Source: Verrucomicrobiota bacterium
Lineage (GTDB): Bacteria > Verrucomicrobiota > Verrucomicrobiia > Opitutales > Opitutaceae
Assembly: GCA_016222805.1 (NCBI GenBank)
Contig: JACRQG010000031.1
Coordinates: forward strand, 111,068 to 175,067
Length of the DNA stretch: 64,000 bases
Reading direction: 5' to 3'
The notes under the pieces were generated by a model. The model worked only from the letters and a program-made list of their open reading frames with translations. It was not told the DNA's origin and made no database searches. Of this stretch, positions 60,227 through 64,000 are shown piece by piece; position 1 is the first letter of the stretch, and each line of letters starts with the position of its first letter. The position numbers and the translations under genes were made by a program.

Positions 60227-62446
60227 TTAGCAGGCTTTTTGCCGTCCGCCGTTGCTCCAAACCTTCGCACCTGGAGCCATCTCAATCGTCTTGGTGCTGG
60301 ACGATGGCTTTCGAGTGCGCGCCTCAAATCGCGCACATAGTCTGCCGAAAACCATCCGCTGCTTTTCGTGCGATAGTTCAGCGAGATTTCCAAGGGCCTT
60401 GATATTGAAATGCCAGAGCGCGCCTGGCGTCCGTAGACCCGCGAGGTAGTCCTGAATCTCTGGTGCGAGCTCGGCCAATTTGAGTATGCGTGTAACCATG
60501 GCTGGATCGACGCCCGCCCGCTTCGCAAGGGAGAACCGGCTGGCCACCTCTCCACTATCCAACCAGTGCTTCCATTTTCGGGCACGGACAACAGGGTGTT
60601 CTACCGTAGGCTTTGGAGTAGCAACCGTTCGCACCCGCGCCTCCAACCGCAGTGTCTGCCGAACCGGTGCGACAATGGTGATCTCGCCGCGCTGTGCGTT
60701 GCTGAAGTCAACCCGTGCCCCCAGGTCTAACCCGCGAATAGAGATCGCGCGGCGACTCGCGGCAGATTCCGACTGAGCCGCTGCCCGCTCCTCCATCCCG
60801 CGCACTAGTTCCGCCAGATGGAGCTTGATGTTGATTTCCATGATCCGAGCAGCGGCATCAGCCGATGCCATCCCTAATTCTTCCTGTGGCTTGCGCCGTG
60901 TGTTTGGTTTAGCGCCACGCACGTCGACGCGCTCGACGAAAAGCCGGATGAGTTCCTTTCGCTCCTCGGGTGGCAGATTTGGCAGCACCTGTCCGAGTCG
61001 CTCCAAGTTATCCCTGATGCGTCGCTCCTCCAGAGCGCCGGCTTCGGATGCAACCAGCGCCTGCCTTGCCCGTTCCTGCTCCACGAGCAGACGCTGCCGG
61101 TCGTCTCGTAGATCGGCTGCGCGCCGGATCAATGCTTCGCGCAGCGCGTCTGCACCGTCGTTGGCGACCGCCTCAGCGCAGTTGCGCAGCTTCTTATCCA
61201 CCACCGTGAGCGACTCCTTGATGCGGTCGACCTCCCGGCGAAGCGCATCACGGTCGCCTACGCGCATCCGTCGCGACACCTCCACCATTTCACCGATCAG
61301 CGTCGGGTGCTTGCTAGCCTCTCCGATCAAGGCGATGACCACCCGTTCGAGCGCATCGGCCGACAGTCGCCCAACCGCACAAGGACGCATCGCGGATTCG
61401 CGCCTGAACAGGCTGCAAGTGTAGTAACGATACTTCACGCCGCGGACGCTCTTCTTCCCGCTATCGTTCGGCACCAGCGCCCGGCCGCAGGAACCGCACC
61501 ACGCAAGTCCCTTGAGCAGGTGGTTCTGCGCATCACGTTCCTGAAACAGGTGAACCGGTCTGGTTTTTGTTTCGGCGGTAGCGGCGTTTGCCCGATCCCA
61601 AATCTCCTGTGAAACCAAGGCCTCGTGCTTGGCGGGATATTCCTGGCCTTCAAATTTCACCACCCCCCGGTAGAGCGGATTGCGAATGATGAGGCGCAAG
61701 CCGTCCGAGCGAAAGACTCGGCCGCCCCAAATGTCGCTGGTGCCATCACGGCGCTGCATGACCCGCTCCGGGGTGCGCAGCCCCTCGGCGTTCAGCGCGT
61801 TTGCAATGTCGGTCAGGGAAACGAGCTGGGCGGATTGCTCGAAGATTCGGCGGATCACGAGAGAGTCGGTCGGGTGCTTTTGAAGGCGCTGGGTGTTTTT
61901 GTCGTAGGTATAGCCGTATGGGACCATGCCACCGTTCCAGTAGCCGCGCATGGCCTGTTGCCGCATCTTGATGCGAGTCTTCTTCGCGGTGTTCCGACGC
62001 TCGAAGTCAGACACGCTGATCAGGATGTTATTCTTCAACCGCCCCTCTGGCTCGCTCTCGGAAATGTCCTCGGTGGCGCTTTCCAACCGACACCCATGCC
62101 GCTCAAGGAATGCGCGAAACGGACCCCATTCGTCCATGTTGCGCGACATGCGCTCCAATTTGAAGATGACGACCACCTTCACCTCGCCGGCTTCGATCAT
62201 GCGCTTGATCGACTGAATTCCGGGCCGCTTCATCGAGCCGCCCGAGTAGGCGGCGTCGGTGAACGAAGCGACTTCATACCACCCCTCATCTGCACGTTGC
62301 CGGATGTAGTCCCGGCAGACCGCTGTCTGACTTTCGCACGAATCGAACCGGCCGCCGACCTGATTGTCCGTGGATACTCGCGCGTAGATGGCCACTGGCA
62401 CCCGCCTATTGCCGGGTTCGGCGACCGCTGAAGGTCTGGGCGGCAT
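60227..62446 (-). CDS. Large serine recombinase (site-specific)
   Basis: A 739-residue integrase-type serine recombinase. The catalytic N-terminal resolvase domain (about residues 17-165) starts VPVAIYARVSTDNQ with the nucleophile Ser. FKLERMSRNMDEWGPFRAFLERHG and SDFERRNTAKKTRIKMRQ are family marks. The recombinase domain follows (about 185-300), then a zinc-ribbon WCGSCGRALV...YTC, a coiled coil (about 390-480) and a long C-terminal extension with a helix-turn-helix-like GEVASRFSLAKRAGVDPAMVTRILKLAELAP. It is the gene nearest tRNA-Gln, and its start lies 3 bases after the winged-helix gene's stop. It should catalyse integration or excision of the element. Confidence 0.95.
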   Translation of the reverse strand: MPPRPSAVAEPGNRRVPVAIYARVSTDNQVGGRFDSCESQTAVCRDYIRQRADEGWYEVASFTDAAYSGGSMKRPGIQSIKRMIEAGEVKVVVIFKLERMSRNMDEWGPFRAFLERHGCRLESATEDISESEPEGRLKNNILISVSDFERRNTAKKTRIKMRQQAMRGYWNGGMVPYGYTYDKNTQRLQKHPTDSLVIRRIFEQSAQLVSLTDIANALNAEGLRTPERVMQRRDGTSDIWGGRVFRSDGLRLIIRNPLYRGVVKFEGQEYPAKHEALVSQEIWDRANAATAETKTRPVHLFQERDAQNHLLKGLAWCGSCGRALVPNDSGKKSVRGVKYRYYTCSLFRRESAMRPCAVGRLSADALERVVIALIGEASKHPTLIGEMVEVSRRMRVGDRDALRREVDRIKESLTVVDKKLRNCAEAVANDGADALREALIRRAADLRDDRQRLLVEQERARQALVASEAGALEERRIRDNLERLGQVLPNLPPEERKELIRLFVERVDVRGAKPNTRRKPQEELGMASADAAARIMEINIKLHLAELVRGMEERAAAQSESAASRRAISIRGLDLGARVDFSNAQRGEITIVAPVRQTLRLEARVRTVATPKPTVEHPVVRARKWKHWLDSGEVASRFSLAKRAGVDPAMVTRILKLAELAPEIQDYLAGLRTPGALWHFNIKALGNLAELSHEKQRMVFGRLCARFEARTRKPSSSTKTIEMAPGAKVWSNGGRQKAC

Positions 62447-62449
62447 TGG

Positions 62450-62845
62450 CTAGTTCAGTGCGATCTTGTGCGGCGGCGGCTCGGCATCGTTGAGCTGGTA
62501 GGCGAGCCCGCGTGTCTTCCCGCCGGGACGTATATGCCCGACGGCTGTGAGCCGATGCAGCGCGCGGTAGGTCGCCGACCTCGACAGCCCTAGTGCCTCT
62601 CGGATCGCTGCGGGCGACCCACGTCCCGCCAACTCCAAGTAGTCCAAAATGCGATGCTCGTCCGAGCCGACGTCACCGGGCGTGGTTGTGATGGGCGTGG
62701 ACACGCCGACTTCGCCGGAGGGTGGAGGTTTTTCCACCACGCGCTTTGCCTCGGATAGCGAGATCGCCTTGCACAACAGTTCAGCGACACGACGACGTCG
62801 CTCGTCGTTGGTCAGAACTATCGCGGTTTCTTCCGTGGGCCTCAT
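62450..62845 (-). CDS. Winged-helix DNA-binding protein of the element
   Basis: A 131-residue protein. The C-terminal half (about residues 62-118) is a winged helix: EHRILDYLELAGRGSPAAIREALGLSRSATYRALHRLTAVGHIRPGG. The N-terminal part is charged then Pro/Gly/Thr-rich. It probably regulates the element or assists the recombinase. It overlaps the upstream gene by ATGA and lies 3 bases before the recombinase, so all three are one transcript. Confidence 0.72.
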   Translation of the reverse strand: MRPTEETAIVLTNDERRRRVAELLCKAISLSEAKRVVEKPPPSGEVGVSTPITTTPGDVGSDEHRILDYLELAGRGSPAAIREALGLSRSATYRALHRLTAVGHIRPGGKTRGLAYQLNDAEPPPHKIALN

Positions 62846-63861
62846 ATCGCGATCCGCATCCTTCCGGTATTTGCAGGCGCCAGCCGCACGGTCGGAGCCA
62901 CCGGCATGGTGGATTCCGATTGCTCGGAACGACGCGTTCGAGCCCTTCGTGACTTCACCCCGCCGACCACAACAGGCTGCATGGCGACGACCGGCGCCGG
63001 CGCCTCTCCCGGTGATTCGTCTGCATCGGGCGCGACCGCGTCCGGAACCACCGGCGTCACCGATTCAACATCGCCGGTCGATTCCGTTGCCTGCTGCGCC
63101 GCCGCCTGATTCTTGGCGATGTCGAGCAGGTCCACCAATTCGCCCTGCCGCTTCAGGAGTTCGCGGTAGCGCTCCTCATGCTCGAAGACTTTGCCGGTCA
63201 GCGCGGTCAATTCCACGAGATGGCTCCGGCACCGCGTGAGTTCGTCCCGGCACCGTGTTGCCTGCTCTTCGATGGAGCGCGCGGCGTGCTCCAGGGAGCT
63301 GATCGAGCCGACCGGTGACGGCGAAATATTCGCCGGATATTCTCCGGCGCCACGAAGGATCACTTTGTCGGGCCAGGTCGAGCGGTATTCGATTTTGAAG
63401 CCGGCCAGTTCACCGAGGACCACGGTGCCCGCCCGACCGGCGAGATGATCGTCACGATGGTCGGCTGCCAGATACACCAGCGCTGCCCCGGCTTCCGCCC
63501 GCTCGGTATAGGTCTTCGTCCCGACCACCATCCGGAACTTCTCACCGTGCGTGTCCACCCGCGCGGCCAAATCCTGATCCATCGCCGCAAGCTGGCGCTC
63601 CAGCCGGGCGATGTCCTCTCCTGCCATGCGCAACCGGCTACGGGTGCCGTATTGTGACTCGCTGTGCTCGGAGCGGAGCCGTGCCAGCCGCATGACCTCT
63701 GCATCCACCTTCGCCTTTTCCATGACCAGCGGATTGCCGGATGCGATGGCTTTGACCTCGGCGTAGGTGAGCGCCGGCGAGTCGAGATCCTCGATGCGGC
63801 GGGCCACGGTCTGGCCAGTCATCACCTGGGAGATGAACTTAGCCTTGGTCTCCAGCGTTTG
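62842..63861 (-). CDS. 3' exon of a large helicase/methylase-like element protein, interrupted by an intron
   Basis: Encodes the last 339 residues of a much larger protein. It begins in frame directly at the intron boundary: TLETKAKFISQVMTGQTVARRIEDLDSPALTYAEVKAIASGNPLVMEKAKVDAEVMRLARLRSEHSESQY, then a helical ERL/AMDQDL stretch and THGEKFRMVVGTKTYTERAEAGAALVYLA. From memory this matches the C-terminal end of very large SNF2-helicase/N6-methylase-like proteins carried by mobile elements. A coiled-coil and a Pro/Ala-rich basic tail end it. The apparent ATG at 63993 lies inside intron RNA and is not the start. The catalytic part is beyond the window. Confidence 0.72.
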   Translation of the reverse strand, partial: QTLETKAKFISQVMTGQTVARRIEDLDSPALTYAEVKAIASGNPLVMEKAKVDAEVMRLARLRSEHSESQYGTRSRLRMAGEDIARLERQLAAMDQDLAARVDTHGEKFRMVVGTKTYTERAEAGAALVYLAADHRDDHLAGRAGTVVLGELAGFKIEYRSTWPDKVILRGAGEYPANISPSPVGSISSLEHAARSIEEQATRCRDELTRCRSHLVELTALTGKVFEHEERYRELLKRQGELVDLLDIAKNQAAAQQATESTGDVESVTPVVPDAVAPDADESPGEAPAPVVAMQPVVVGGVKSRRARTRRSEQSESTMPVAPTVRLAPANTGRMRIAI

Positions 63862-64000
63862 GTCGGGTAAGGGAGCGGCGTTACCGCCGCTCCCTCCCCT
63901 AGGAACCGGACGTGAGAGTTTCCCCTCATCCGGCTCGAGCCGATACACCGCCCCGCGTGAGCGAAGCCGGTTTACACGACGATTTATTCTCATGGTCCTA
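63862..64000 (-). mobile_element. Group II intron, 3' end (domains V and VI)
   Basis: Minus-strand reading shows a 34-base domain V at 63903-63936, with the catalytic AGC triad in GAGCCGGATGAGG, a GAAA tetraloop and CTCACGTCCGGTTC. It is followed by domain VI, whose stem pairs 63871-63880 with 63885-63894, and the end ...TTACCCGAC, matching the usual AY terminus. The 3' splice site is therefore at 63862/63861. Only the terminal part is in the window; any intron-encoded reverse transcriptase would lie beyond 64000. Confidence 0.9.

Noticed and set aside
63862..63993. ATG at 63993 as the start of the helicase-like protein
   Set aside because: It lies inside group II intron domains; the in-frame reading through domains V/VI is accidental.
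1..64000. CRISPR array, rRNA genes, complete insertion sequence
   Set aside because: No regularly spaced repeats, no rRNA-like stretches and no transposase gene were seen; the only mobile parts are at 59.9-64 kb.

Overview
The window is a GC-rich bacterial chromosome segment with densely packed, mostly short operons on both strands. A Gram-negative member of the Verrucomicrobiota (Opitutaceae-like) fits best. The reasons are LpxK (lipid A synthesis), many signal-peptide and lipoprotein genes, a zinc-free-type L36/L31 pair, weak or absent Shine-Dalgarno sequences, several GTG starts, and an exonuclease-ligase fusion of a type I associate with this phylum. The assignment is by inference; no rRNA gene is present.

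Layout. 1-5.2 kb: an asparagine synthase cut by the window edge, a DJ-1 family protein, an epimerase, ybaB-recR, tRNA-Gly and a tiny Cys-rich secreted protein ending at a perfect terminator. 5.2-13.6 kb: dxs-xseB (minus strand), an M48 protease and a secreted phosphatase/nuclease-type enzyme, a TIG-like lipoprotein, then the overlapping run hemW, SecD-head-like protein, M23 peptidase. 13.7-20.4 kb, all minus strand: class II aldolase with terminator, topoisomerase III, a DUF3500 protein and a class V aminotransferase. 20.5-24.9 kb, plus strand: lpxK, M29 aminopeptidase, adenosine deaminase and an RluA-type pseudouridine synthase. 25-31 kb, minus strand: Ppx/GppA, rsmI, a 54-residue lipoprotein, a coiled-coil protein, pgi and ilvD. 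31-33 kb: scpB (with an unusual insertion) and pheA. 33-39 kb: a small membrane protein, rpmA-rplU with terminator, an MFS-sugar kinase pair, mpg, a GT9 glycosyltransferase and a DUF3108 protein. 39-43 kb: a fused exonuclease-DNA ligase facing away from glgC. 43-60 kb: a secreted propeller-like protein, pgsA-pgpA (phosphatidylglycerol synthesis), nusG-like, aroQ, Nif3-like, deaminase, yqgE, rpmJ-rpmE, DUF1015, an antiporter, glutamate dehydrogenase, an AIM24-like membrane protein, uvrB, a lipoprotein, hpt and tRNA-Gln.

The last 4 kb look foreign. Directly after tRNA-Gln there is an AT-richer stretch with three TAGGTCAAAA repeats. A minus-strand operon follows, encoding a large serine recombinase, a small winged-helix protein and the C-terminal part of a large protein resembling mobile-element helicase/methylase proteins. 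That last gene is interrupted by a group II intron whose domains V and VI are visible and whose body runs off the window end. So the window closes inside an integrated element that carries a second mobile element.

Most of the window is ordinary housekeeping. The two most interesting sites are the exonuclease-ligase gene, whose first metal-binding motif appears to have been deleted together with the reading frame, and the intron-in-helicase junction at the right end. I found no CRISPR array, no rRNA and no complete insertion sequence.
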